Assembly (NCBI GenBank): GCA_016873845.1
Contig: VGVX01000007.1
Coordinates: 1-60,335 of the forward strand
Direction of reading: 5' to 3'
Origin: Ignavibacteria bacterium
GTDB taxonomy: Bacteria; Bacteroidota; Ignavibacteria; Ch128b
DNA length: 60,335 nt
Below are positions 28,443 to 36,359 of the stretch, piece by piece. Numbering within the stretch: the first letter of the stretch is position 1; every line of letters starts with the position of its first letter. The position numbers and the translations under genes were made by a program. Under the pieces are notes generated by a model that saw only the letters and a program-made list of their open reading frames with translations, was not told the DNA's origin and did no database searches.

Positions 28443-29543
28443 TTATCGTCCTATTATCTTAATGATCTTTTTCACAATATCGTCGGTATTGAAATCATTT
28501 AGCCATTTACTACGAGCGCTGTTCGAAAATTGCACCCATCGATTTTCATTTGTTGAGAGTTGAATAATTTTTTCCGACCAGGTTCTGTTGTTTTTTATCA
28601 AATAACCACAACGATCATCCTCAATTACTTCCCGATTGAATCCAACGTCTGAAGCGATTACGGGTATTCCAAATCCCATGTATTGTACTGCCTTAAAAGC
28701 ACATTTTCCTTTTGTTATTTCGTTATCGTCCAATGGCATCAAGCCGATGTGAATATTTTTCAATTCATCGACTGCTACTTCTCGTGTCCATAAAATGTTA
28801 TTTATCTTTATGAAATTTGCACTCGCTTCGAGACGAGTATCTGAGACTATTCTTAATATGAGTTCTTTACCAAATTCTTTTTGCAAGACCCCAGCACTTT
28901 TATCTAAATAAATTAAAATTTTTTCTAAGAACCGGAGATTATTAAATGTGCCTAACCATCCGAGGGTTACTGTCTTCGGATAATCAATTAATCTTTTTTG
29001 ATTTGCTGATTCTAAATCGAATTCAGCACATTCAACATCACTTGTAGGTAAGAAGACAACTTTATTGATATATTTTTTATCCAAGCAGTCCTTCAAAAAC
29101 TGATGACAAACAATTATCGAAGCAGACTTTTCGCTTAACAGGTTGAATTCAGCTTTTGATGTTTCATTTATTGCGAGAATATTATCATCTATATCCCAAA
29201 TTATTTTGTTCCGATTTATAAGTCTGCTTAAGATTTTCTTTTGAATAAATCCAAGCCGCCGTGGATATATCTCCCGCTGGATAAATAGTATAGACCTAGG
29301 ATGAAATATCATTAGAGAAATTTTGAGGCATAATTTCAATTGGACGATAGGGTAGGTGATAACTTTTAATAAAATGCTCAGAAATTTATTTTTAGAACAC
29401 TTGCCAAGATACTTGTAGTAAAACGAAGGAAAACTGCTTATAACATTTACAACATGAAATTCTTTTATATAATTTAGATACTGATATATTCTATAGTAAT
29501 TTGATGGATTGATATGGTGTCGAATGAAAATGTTTAGCTTCAT
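28443..29543 (-). CDS. Glycosyltransferase (GT-B fold, family 4-like)
   Basis: This 366-residue protein has a GT-B layout: an N-terminal half opening with NIFIRHHINPSNYYRIYQYL, then WDIDDN, and a C-terminal donor domain with LGWLGTFNNL, HIGLMPLDDNEITKGKCAFKAVQYMGFGIPVIAS and GFNREVIEDDRCGYLI. The E-x7-E element of GT4 enzymes is degenerate here. It probably adds one sugar to the repeat unit in the cytoplasm. The start is ATG 29543; the 433-base stretch beyond carries no gene. Confidence 0.8.
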   Translation of the reverse strand: MKLNIFIRHHINPSNYYRIYQYLNYIKEFHVVNVISSFPSFYYKYLGKCSKNKFLSILLKVITYPIVQLKLCLKISLMIFHPRSILFIQREIYPRRLGFIQKKILSRLINRNKIIWDIDDNILAINETSKAEFNLLSEKSASIIVCHQFLKDCLDKKYINKVVFLPTSDVECAEFDLESANQKRLIDYPKTVTLGWLGTFNNLRFLEKILIYLDKSAGVLQKEFGKELILRIVSDTRLEASANFIKINNILWTREVAVDELKNIHIGLMPLDDNEITKGKCAFKAVQYMGFGIPVIASDVGFNREVIEDDRCGYLIKNNRTWSEKIIQLSTNENRWVQFSNSARSKWLNDFNTDDIVKKIIKIIGR

Positions 29544-29976
29544 GAAGCTGATTAAGACTCGTTGAGATTTAAAATTGATGTTCTAATCACAATAATAAAT
29601 ATACTCAGACTGAAAGAAATTGCATAGATTTTTTTTATGGTCTGATTCAAATTCCCTTTTGGTCAAACTTTTTTCTTCGTTTTAGCGAAGCTGAAGTAGT
29701 TGGATCATGGCTAAACCACTTGAAATTCTGTATATATCGAAGTGGTGTACTGATTATAATTATAAATAGAAAAGACATTACTTGCCAGGATTGAATAATT
29801 TTGAGTTGGATAAAAATAGTCGTCTCTGGACTCTCGCTTTGATAAATAAAACTAATTTGTGTGAAAAAAAATTCAAGATAGATAGTATGATAACAAGCTG
29901 CATTGAGTAAAAAGCAGGTTCGAGAACCTGAAAAGCGATATAAATATTTTTTTACTATTGCATTTCTATTAAAAAA
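29544..29976. other. Gene-free stretch inside the polysaccharide locus
   Basis: No gene of normal length was seen. The stretch contains the terminator of the following minus-strand gene (29909-29930), an inverted pair CCACTT...AAGTGG (about 29730-29757), and on the plus strand a 20-codon open frame at 29708-29770 (MAKPLEILYISKWCTDYNYK) whose start resembles the first residues of GT4 glycosyltransferases. That fragment may be a decayed gene end, but this is weak. Some of the stretch must hold the promoter for the minus-strand glycosyltransferases; no clear match was found. Confidence 0.4.
29909..29930 (-). terminator. Rho-independent terminator of the minus-strand GH-like gene
   Basis: Read on the minus strand, CAGGTT-CTCG-AACCTG forms a perfect hairpin (29915-29930), followed by C and five Ts (29914-29909). 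It lies about 46 bases after the stop of the gene at 29977-31578. Confidence 0.75.
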
Positions 29977-31578
29977 TTATTCAATGTAAAATAATTCTCC
30001 CGAACCAGGTGATATGACTGAACTAATATTATCAGTATTTGCTATGAATCTCTTTTCTCCAGTTTCTTTACTAACCTTATAAACTTTGTATTCCCTATCT
30101 AGCTTAATTACAGTTTTAGAGTGTACTGACACGTCTTTATTTACAACGATGAGATACCTACTGCCTTGAGCTGCCTCATTTTTATTTTTAAATACTCCAA
30201 TTAAAATTTTTGAATCAGCATTGCTATTATCGTTATTGTATATTTCTTTTAGAAAGGAATTAGATGCATTTCGTTTGAAAAGAGAAGGTGTAATGTCAGC
30301 TTGCTTGTTTGGATAATCAGAAGAATGAATTATATCTACAGATTCGAGCTCGTTCAAAATTTTACCAAGAATTTGAACCGCACTATTTAGGTTTTGAACC
30401 GGAATGAATAAAGGTCCGTGAAGTGAATCGGCTACGGTTGGATCGTCTACGTAATTTTCTAAGATCCAGGAGGTGTATCCATTTTTCTCCCATGATTTTG
30501 AGTACAGGTAATAACCGATTCCTTTAGCACCATAAGCAAGCGCCGAATAAACTTGAAAGCTGATCTCTTCAAATGAAGGATTCTTATAAGGTGTATGACC
30601 GCTTGATAAAACAACTACCCAGAGAGGAACATTATATTCTAATGATTTCTTTCTTAGGATTTCGAGATTGGAATAATAATTCCTCCTGAACCCGCCGTAA
30701 GTTTCTCCGACAAATGGATAATGATCTACGCTTAAGACTCTTGGTTTAAATTCTTGAGAAGAAAAATATTCATCGATATACTTTTCATAACTTCGGACGT
30801 TAGGTGTTCCGCTCCAGTAGTTTGGCATTAGATTTACATAGTCTAACATTGAATTTTGAATCGAATCACCGCGGATTTGTTTGGACATATTGTTGATATC
30901 TTCAAAATCATCGTTAAATGTCATATCAGAATTTGGACACACAACTTCATTTGGACCTGGTTCATCCCATAAATACCAACCGTAGGTATATGTTGGATTA
31001 TAAAATTCTTGAATGAACGTTTTGATATTTCTATTGATTGAATCGTTGGAATTGTTGTAAATGAAATTGTTCTTACAATCATTAGCGAGTATTATTAGCC
31101 ATTTCAGTTTTGAATCTCCAATATTTTCAAATGCAGTTTTTAAGGCATATGGTTCTGGCATCAACCCAAAGCTACCATTAATGAGTATATTAATTCCGCC
31201 GCGTTCAATCACCTTTAATGCATTCGTATGGTTTTTTGAGTGTTCAGGAAAGTTAAAAGCGAAAATTGGAAATAGTCCTCGTGGGTCAGTCCAAGAGGAT
31301 TTTTTAATAATTTTAAATGGAGAGGTTAAAATTTTTTCAATTTCATCAAGATGTGATTCAGAACTATCCTTCTTTATTATTATACTTACGTTTGATAAGT
31401 CGGTTCTGCCTAAGATTGAATCCTTAGTAGTTTGATTATCCTTATCGAGATTCGTTTGGTTGTCAGTACGTTTAAATACCAGATAGCCCAAAATAGCTAT
31501 CACAACAAAAAGAATTACAAAAAAGATTATCGATTTTCGGATTTTCTTCTCCTTTACAATTTGATATTTGTGTTTCAA
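29977..31578 (-). CDS. Membrane-anchored glycoside-hydrolase-like protein
   Basis: This 533-residue protein has a basic N-terminus and one membrane segment (about residues 16-34), so most of it should be periplasmic or on the surface. The soluble part resembles a TIM-barrel glycosidase: YGWYLWDEPGP (Asp 205, Glu 206), SVDHYP (283-288), LWVVVLSSGH (about 319-328) and ALAYGAKGIGYYLYS (346-360) fit consecutive barrel strands. Where related enzymes often have Gln or Glu at the end of the LSSG strand, this has Ser. It may trim or modify the polysaccharide. The start is TTG with no clear Shine-Dalgarno; the family assignment is inferred from fold motifs. Confidence 0.65.
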   Translation of the reverse strand: MKHKYQIVKEKKIRKSIIFFVILFVVIAILGYLVFKRTDNQTNLDKDNQTTKDSILGRTDLSNVSIIIKKDSSESHLDEIEKILTSPFKIIKKSSWTDPRGLFPIFAFNFPEHSKNHTNALKVIERGGINILINGSFGLMPEPYALKTAFENIGDSKLKWLIILANDCKNNFIYNNSNDSINRNIKTFIQEFYNPTYTYGWYLWDEPGPNEVVCPNSDMTFNDDFEDINNMSKQIRGDSIQNSMLDYVNLMPNYWSGTPNVRSYEKYIDEYFSSQEFKPRVLSVDHYPFVGETYGGFRRNYYSNLEILRKKSLEYNVPLWVVVLSSGHTPYKNPSFEEISFQVYSALAYGAKGIGYYLYSKSWEKNGYTSWILENYVDDPTVADSLHGPLFIPVQNLNSAVQILGKILNELESVDIIHSSDYPNKQADITPSLFKRNASNSFLKEIYNNDNSNADSKILIGVFKNKNEAAQGSRYLIVVNKDVSVHSKTVIKLDREYKVYKVSKETGEKRFIANTDNISSVISPGSGELFYIE

Positions 31579-31827
31579 TATAAAAAATTCGTTCCACTTA
31601 TATAAGCACCTTCCATAGTAAAATATGTTGAACTTATCGGCCTTAAAAAATAAAATCTATCCTAATATTCTGATTTGCGATGCCTCTGTAGTATAAAACT
31701 ACCAGTGATTTTTACCTGTACTTGTAAAAAAATGCGATTTAATTTTAAGATATTGATTGTCAAAATTCTTTACGAATATTGGTATATTGCATTGAAACTT
31801 ATGTGCAAATTGATCCAGATGAAATAA

Positions 31828-33015
31828 ATGAAAAAAGAGATAGTCAAATCAAAAATTAAAGTTCTAGAATTAATTACCTTATTTTCCATTGGCGGTGCAA
31901 CCGAAACTGTTGTAGCGATGGCTAAAGGATTGAACAATCTTGGCTATGAAGTTCACATTGCTACCGGTCCAAATATTCCTTCAGAAGGGAGTATGTATGA
32001 AACTGCTAAGGAGTTAGGAATTACAGTAATAACATTCCCAAGACTCAAAAGAGCAATAAATCCGATAGATGATTTAGTAGTAATTTTTCAATTAGCAAAA
32101 TTTATAAGAAAAAATAAGTATGATATTGTTCATACTCATAGTTCAAAAGCAGGTGTAATAGGACGAATCGCTGCACGATTGGCACAAGCTCTAGTTGTTC
32201 TACATACAATACATGGACTCCCATTTCATAGATTTCAAAATATTTATATTAGAAATTTCTATAAATTAATAGAGAAATTTGCTGCACTATTTTGTGACAA
32301 AATTGTTGCTGTCACTCATACAATCGTTGATGTGATGTTAAAGAGTAATTTGGCTCCTGCTTCGAAGTTCACTGTCGTCCGAAGTGCTTTCAATTTAGAT
32401 GCTTATAACACTAAACTCTACGATACCAAAAAAATTAGATCGAAATATAAATTATCAGAGAATGATTTTGTACTTGCAAAAGTCTCTCGATTTTCAAAAT
32501 TAAAAGGACATAAGTATCTCATCGATGCATTTAAAACGATTACTCCAAAAATTAATAATTGTAAGCTACTATTAATTGGAAATGGCGAATTGGAGGATGA
32601 GTTAAAATCGTATATTAAACATTCTGGTCTTGAAGATAAAATTATATTTACTGGATTAATTCCTCCCAATGAAATCCCAGAGGTTTTGTCTTCCATTGAC
32701 GTGCTTGTTCATACTTCTTTACTTGAGGGTCTTGCCCGAGTATTACCGCAAGCTATAATGCTTGAAAAACCGATAATATCATTCGATTTGGATGGGGCAC
32801 ATGAAGTAATAAAAGATGGATTAAATGGATATTTAATTGAGCCGGAAAATATTTCAAGCTTAGCCGAAAAAATCTTAATGCTCTGTTACGATAAGAAAAA
32901 GTCTAAACTAATGGGGAGGAATGGTAAAAGAATGATTGGCAATGAATTCAGTGATAAGGTAATGGTTGGAAAAATAGACCTCATTTATAGAGAGTTAATA
33001 AAATTCAAAGTGTAA
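31828..33015 (+). CDS. Glycosyltransferase family 4
   Basis: This 395-residue GT-B protein starts with LELITLFSIGGATETVVAMAKGLNNLGYEV, the usual GT4 opening, followed by DIVHTHSSKAGVIGRIAARLA. The C-terminal half has KVSRFSKLKGHKYLIDAF and the donor-site segment beginning TSLLEGLARVLPQAIML, with IISFDLDGAHEVI after it. It probably transfers one sugar to the lipid-linked repeat unit. It resumes the plus-strand direction after the three reversed genes and precedes the initiating transferase by one base. Confidence 0.88.
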   Translation: MKKEIVKSKIKVLELITLFSIGGATETVVAMAKGLNNLGYEVHIATGPNIPSEGSMYETAKELGITVITFPRLKRAINPIDDLVVIFQLAKFIRKNKYDIVHTHSSKAGVIGRIAARLAQALVVLHTIHGLPFHRFQNIYIRNFYKLIEKFAALFCDKIVAVTHTIVDVMLKSNLAPASKFTVVRSAFNLDAYNTKLYDTKKIRSKYKLSENDFVLAKVSRFSKLKGHKYLIDAFKTITPKINNCKLLLIGNGELEDELKSYIKHSGLEDKIIFTGLIPPNEIPEVLSSIDVLVHTSLLEGLARVLPQAIMLEKPIISFDLDGAHEVIKDGLNGYLIEPENISSLAEKILMLCYDKKKSKLMGRNGKRMIGNEFSDKVMVGKIDLIYRELIKFKV

Positions 33016-33016
33016 A

Positions 33017-34420
33017 ATGTCTAAATCAAAACAAAAAATATTTCTGCTTCTTACGGATTTCATTACAATTAACATTTCGTGGATTTTATTTTTCTATTTC
33101 AGGGTTGAGGCAAATTGGTTTGAAATGGTTTTTCAGCCAGAGTTTATGCTGCCGATGTTTGTGGTTTATGTTTATTGGTTCTTGATTTTTCTATTTGTTG
33201 GAATGTATCGGACTTGGTTCGCTGCTTCTCGTTTTGATGAATTGACTACTCTATTTAAATCTTCCTTTTTTGGCGTTCTTATACTTTTTTTCTTGATCTT
33301 CATTGACGATGCTATGCATCAAGTTAGCTCAACTCAACGGTTTGTTATTCTTCTCTACTGGGGAATATTCTTACTATTCGTTGGCGGAGGAAGGCTTTTC
33401 ATTCGAAGTCTGCAGCGCCAATTATTGATCAAAGGCATTGGACGGCGGAATACCCTGATTGTCGGCTTCAATGAAAGAGCAAAAAGTATCTATGATCAAA
33501 TAGAACATTACCGTGCACTCGGTCTTGATGTAGCGGGATTCGTTACACTCAGTGATAACTCAAGCGGTGCGTATAAGGATAAAAAAGTTATTGCACAAAT
33601 TGACAATTTAGAGCAAATCGTTGAGCAGAACAAAATTGAAGAGATAATCATTGCGCTCGATCATCACGAGCACGCGCAAATGCTTGAAGTCGTTGCGAAG
33701 TGTGATATTAAGGGAGTTAGTATCAAAATCGTTCCCGATTTATATGAGATCATTAGCGGACAGGCGCGAACAAACCAGCTCTATGGTTTCCCGCTCATCG
33801 AAATTATGCCCGAGTTAATGCCGGTTTGGGAACAAAAAATTAAAAGAACAATAGACTTATTCGTTTCTACACTTATTTTAATTATTACCTCACCAGTTTT
33901 GATTTTAGTATCTCTTTCGATTAAAATTGATTCAAAAGGACCTGTTTTTTACAAACAAATCCGAGTTGGAAAAGATGGAAAGGAATTTAAAGTCTATAAG
34001 TTCCGGTCCATGCTTCAAGACGCCGAAAAACTTTCAGGTCCGGTTTGGTCGCAGAAAAATGATCCGCGTATTACGAGAGTTGGTCGATTTATTCGCACAG
34101 TCCGACTTGATGAAGTGCCGCAGTTCATAAATATTTTTCAAGGACATATGAGTTTGGTCGGTCCGAGACCCGAGCGGCCATTTTTTGTTGAAAAACTTTC
34201 CCAGGAAATTCCTTTATATAAGAGAAGATTAAAAGTCCGGCCAGGAATTACCGGCTGGGCTCAAGTGAAACATAAGTATGATGAGAACATTGAAGATGTG
34301 AAGAAGAAGTTACAGTACGATCTTTATTATATTGAAAATATTTCACTGAGGATGGATTTTAAAATTCTCTTCAGAACTATTTTCGTTGTGCTTTTCGGGA
34401 AAGGACATTTTGAGAATTGA
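33017..34420 (+). CDS. Polyprenyl-phosphate sugar-1-phosphate transferase (WbaP/WcaJ type)
   Basis: This enzyme starts repeat-unit synthesis by moving a sugar-1-phosphate from a nucleotide sugar to undecaprenyl phosphate. The 467-residue protein has an N-terminal four-helix membrane region (about 1-125), a Rossmann-like CoA-binding-3 domain (about 145-260) and a monotopic phosphoglycosyltransferase domain (about 275-467). The catalytic Asp-Glu pair is D365-E366 in RLDEVPQ; KFRSM, GPRPERP and RPGITGWAQV are also present. The last codons (Glu-Asn-stop) are part of a heptamer repeat array. Confidence 0.93.
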   Translation: MSKSKQKIFLLLTDFITINISWILFFYFRVEANWFEMVFQPEFMLPMFVVYVYWFLIFLFVGMYRTWFAASRFDELTTLFKSSFFGVLILFFLIFIDDAMHQVSSTQRFVILLYWGIFLLFVGGGRLFIRSLQRQLLIKGIGRRNTLIVGFNERAKSIYDQIEHYRALGLDVAGFVTLSDNSSGAYKDKKVIAQIDNLEQIVEQNKIEEIIIALDHHEHAQMLEVVAKCDIKGVSIKIVPDLYEIISGQARTNQLYGFPLIEIMPELMPVWEQKIKRTIDLFVSTLILIITSPVLILVSLSIKIDSKGPVFYKQIRVGKDGKEFKVYKFRSMLQDAEKLSGPVWSQKNDPRITRVGRFIRTVRLDEVPQFINIFQGHMSLVGPRPERPFFVEKLSQEIPLYKRRLKVRPGITGWAQVKHKYDENIEDVKKKLQYDLYYIENISLRMDFKILFRTIFVVLFGKGHFEN

Positions 34421-34450
34421 GAATTGAGAATTGAAAACGAGAATTGAGAA
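34412..34450 (+). repeat. Heptamer tandem repeat (GAGAATT) over a stop codon
   Basis: Three perfect GAGAATT units lie at 34412-34432, then a degenerate unit, a fourth copy at 34439-34445 and a partial GAGAAC. The first units encode the last two residues and the stop codon of the preceding gene. Confidence 0.85.
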
Positions 34451-34452
34451 CC

Positions 34453-34481
34453 TTGCTGCAAACAAGCAAAACCTGTAATAT
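34453..34481 (+). promoter_or_regulatory. Candidate internal promoter before the aminotransferase gene
   Basis: TTGCTG at 34453-34458 is followed after 17 bases by TAATAT at 34476-34481. TTG and TA are separated by 20 bases, the same geometry as at mraZ, but the -7 element TAATATGT departs from TAnnTTTG. It lies 49 bases before the start codon. Confidence 0.35.
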
Positions 34482-34530
34482 GTAAATGTAATATTTTTTG
34501 AATTCAAAATTTAGATTAGAGGATTATTAA

Positions 34531-35631
34531 ATGAATATTCAAATGGTCGATTTGAAGCGGCAGTATCAAAAAATTAAAACAGAAATTGATGAGGCAATTG
34601 CTGATGTTATAAGTTCAACACAATTCATCGGTGGAAAACATGTTGCAGAATTTGAATGTGAATGTGCCGGTTATCTCGATGTAAAATATACCGCATCGTG
34701 CGCAAATGGAACAGATGCACTGCAAATCGCATTGATGGCACTTGATATTGGAAATGGTGATGAAGTGATCACTACACCATTTACATTTGTTGCTACAACA
34801 GAGATGATAGCTTTAGTCGGTGCAAAACCTGTCTATGTTGATATCGATGAAAAAAGCTTCAACATCGATCCAAAAAAAATAAAAGAAAAAATTACTTCTC
34901 GGACAAAAGCAATCCTTCCGGTTCATCTTTATGGTAATCCAGTCGAAATGGACGAAATCCTTATGATTGCTAAAGAACATAATCTTTTTGTCATAGAAGA
35001 TTCTGCTCAAGCATTTGGTGCAGAGTATAAAGGAAAAAAAATCTGCAGTTTCGGTGATATCGCATGCATCAGTTTTTTCCCGAGTAAAAATTTAGGATGC
35101 TATGGTGATGGAGGAATGGTAACGACAAATTCAGATGAGATCTATAAGCGAGTGAAAATGATTGCTAATCACGGATCCAAGGAACGGTATGTTCACGAAA
35201 TTCTTGGTGTTAACAGTCGACTGGATGCACTTCAAGCTGCAATACTTCGAGTTAAACTAAAATACATTGATCAAGTGAATCAAAACAGAATCAATAATGC
35301 AAAAAAGTATTCTGAAAGATTAGCGGGAATTGATGGAGTGATTGTCCCATCGTTTGAGAGTTACTCAAAACATATCTTTCATCAGTGCACACTTCGAGTA
35401 CCAAGAAGGGATGAACTTCAAAATTATCTTAAAGAAAAAAATATTCCTTCGATGATCTATTATCCAATTCCATTGCACATGCAGCCTGCCTTTAGCAGTT
35501 TTGCTAAAGGCGTAAATTTGCCAATAACCGATAAATTTTCTAAAGAAGTCATTTCACTTCCAATGCATCCCGAATTATTGGAAGAAGAAATTGATTATAT
35601 AACTAGCACAATAAAGGAATTTTATTCTTAA
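34531..35631 (+). CDS. DegT/DnrJ/EryC1/StrS-family sugar aminotransferase
   Basis: This 366-residue PLP enzyme transfers an amino group to a keto nucleotide sugar. It has the family start (VDLKRQYQKIKTEIDEAI), GTDALQIALMALDIG, EDSAQAFGAEYKGKKICSFG and the PLP-binding Lys 186 in FFPSKNLGCYGDGGM. The C-terminal part has HIFHQCTLRVP. Its substrate is unknown; with the RmlB-like gene at 18329 in the same locus, a dTDP-3- or 4-keto-6-deoxyhexose is a reasonable inference. It overlaps the next gene by one base. Confidence 0.9.
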   Translation: MNIQMVDLKRQYQKIKTEIDEAIADVISSTQFIGGKHVAEFECECAGYLDVKYTASCANGTDALQIALMALDIGNGDEVITTPFTFVATTEMIALVGAKPVYVDIDEKSFNIDPKKIKEKITSRTKAILPVHLYGNPVEMDEILMIAKEHNLFVIEDSAQAFGAEYKGKKICSFGDIACISFFPSKNLGCYGDGGMVTTNSDEIYKRVKMIANHGSKERYVHEILGVNSRLDALQAAILRVKLKYIDQVNQNRINNAKKYSERLAGIDGVIVPSFESYSKHIFHQCTLRVPRRDELQNYLKEKNIPSMIYYPIPLHMQPAFSSFAKGVNLPITDKFSKEVISLPMHPELLEEEIDYITSTIKEFYS

Positions 35632-36350
35632 TGTCTGAAGCCCTTGTAATTATTCCGACCTACAATGAATCCGAAAATATCGCTAAGATAATTCCGGATA
35701 TATTGAAACTTACAAAAGGGGAGGTAGATATTGCGGTAGTGGATGATAATTCTCCTGATGGCACTGCGGATGTCGTCCGTAAATTTCAGAAAGAGAATGA
35801 AAATATAATTCTCATAAATCGTTTGAAAAAAGAAGGACTCGGAAAAGCATATGTTGCCGGTTTTGAATTCGCATTAAAGAATGGATATGAATTTATTTTC
35901 GAAATGGATGCTGACTACTCTCACGATCCAAAGGAAATAAAAAATTTTCTTAAGAAGATTAAAGATTTCGATTTAGTAATCGGTTCTCGTTATGTGCAAG
36001 GCGTCAGAGTTCTGAATTGGCCGCTTAGAAGATTGTTCCTTAGTGTATTCGCAAATCTTTATACAAAAGTTATTACTGGAATGCCCATCTATGATGCTAC
36101 GGGAGGATTCAAATGCTTCCGACGGAAAGTACTTGAATCGATCGATTTGAAAAAAATTAAATCAAATGGTTATGCATTTCAGATTGAAATGAATTTCAAA
36201 GCATTCAAGAAAGGTTTCAACATAGCTGAAATGCCGATTGTCTTTGTTGATCGAATTAAAGGACATTCCAAAATGAGCAGAAAGATTGTATGGGAGGCGG
36301 CATGGATGGTCTGGAAGCTGAGAATAAAAAGTTTATTCAAACTTTTATAA
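35631..36350 (+). CDS. Polyprenol-phosphate mannosyltransferase-like GT2 (DPM1 type)
   Basis: This 239-residue GT-A enzyme has IIPTYNESENIAKIIPDIL at the start, VVDDNSPDGTADVV, and the metal site MDADYSHDPKEI. It ends shortly after IKGHSKMSRKIVWEA, as in dolichol-phosphate mannose synthase-like enzymes, and lacks membrane helices. It probably loads a sugar on polyprenyl phosphate as a membrane donor for glycosylation on the outside. Start overlaps the aminotransferase stop (TAATG). The actual sugar is not certain. Confidence 0.87.
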   Translation: MSEALVIIPTYNESENIAKIIPDILKLTKGEVDIAVVDDNSPDGTADVVRKFQKENENIILINRLKKEGLGKAYVAGFEFALKNGYEFIFEMDADYSHDPKEIKNFLKKIKDFDLVIGSRYVQGVRVLNWPLRRLFLSVFANLYTKVITGMPIYDATGGFKCFRRKVLESIDLKKIKSNGYAFQIEMNFKAFKKGFNIAEMPIVFVDRIKGHSKMSRKIVWEAAWMVWKLRIKSLFKLL

Positions 36351-36359
36351 AGGTATCGT

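Noticed and set aside
29915-29930. CAGGTTCGAGAACCTG resembles the T-arm of a tRNA
   Set aside because: No acceptor, D-arm or anticodon arm surrounds it; the hairpin followed by a T run on the minus strand fits a terminator.
31745-31790. Promoter-like TATATTGC before the GT4 gene at 31828
   Set aside because: The nearest TTG is 23 bases upstream and the -7 element has mismatches, so the geometry of the other promoters is not met.
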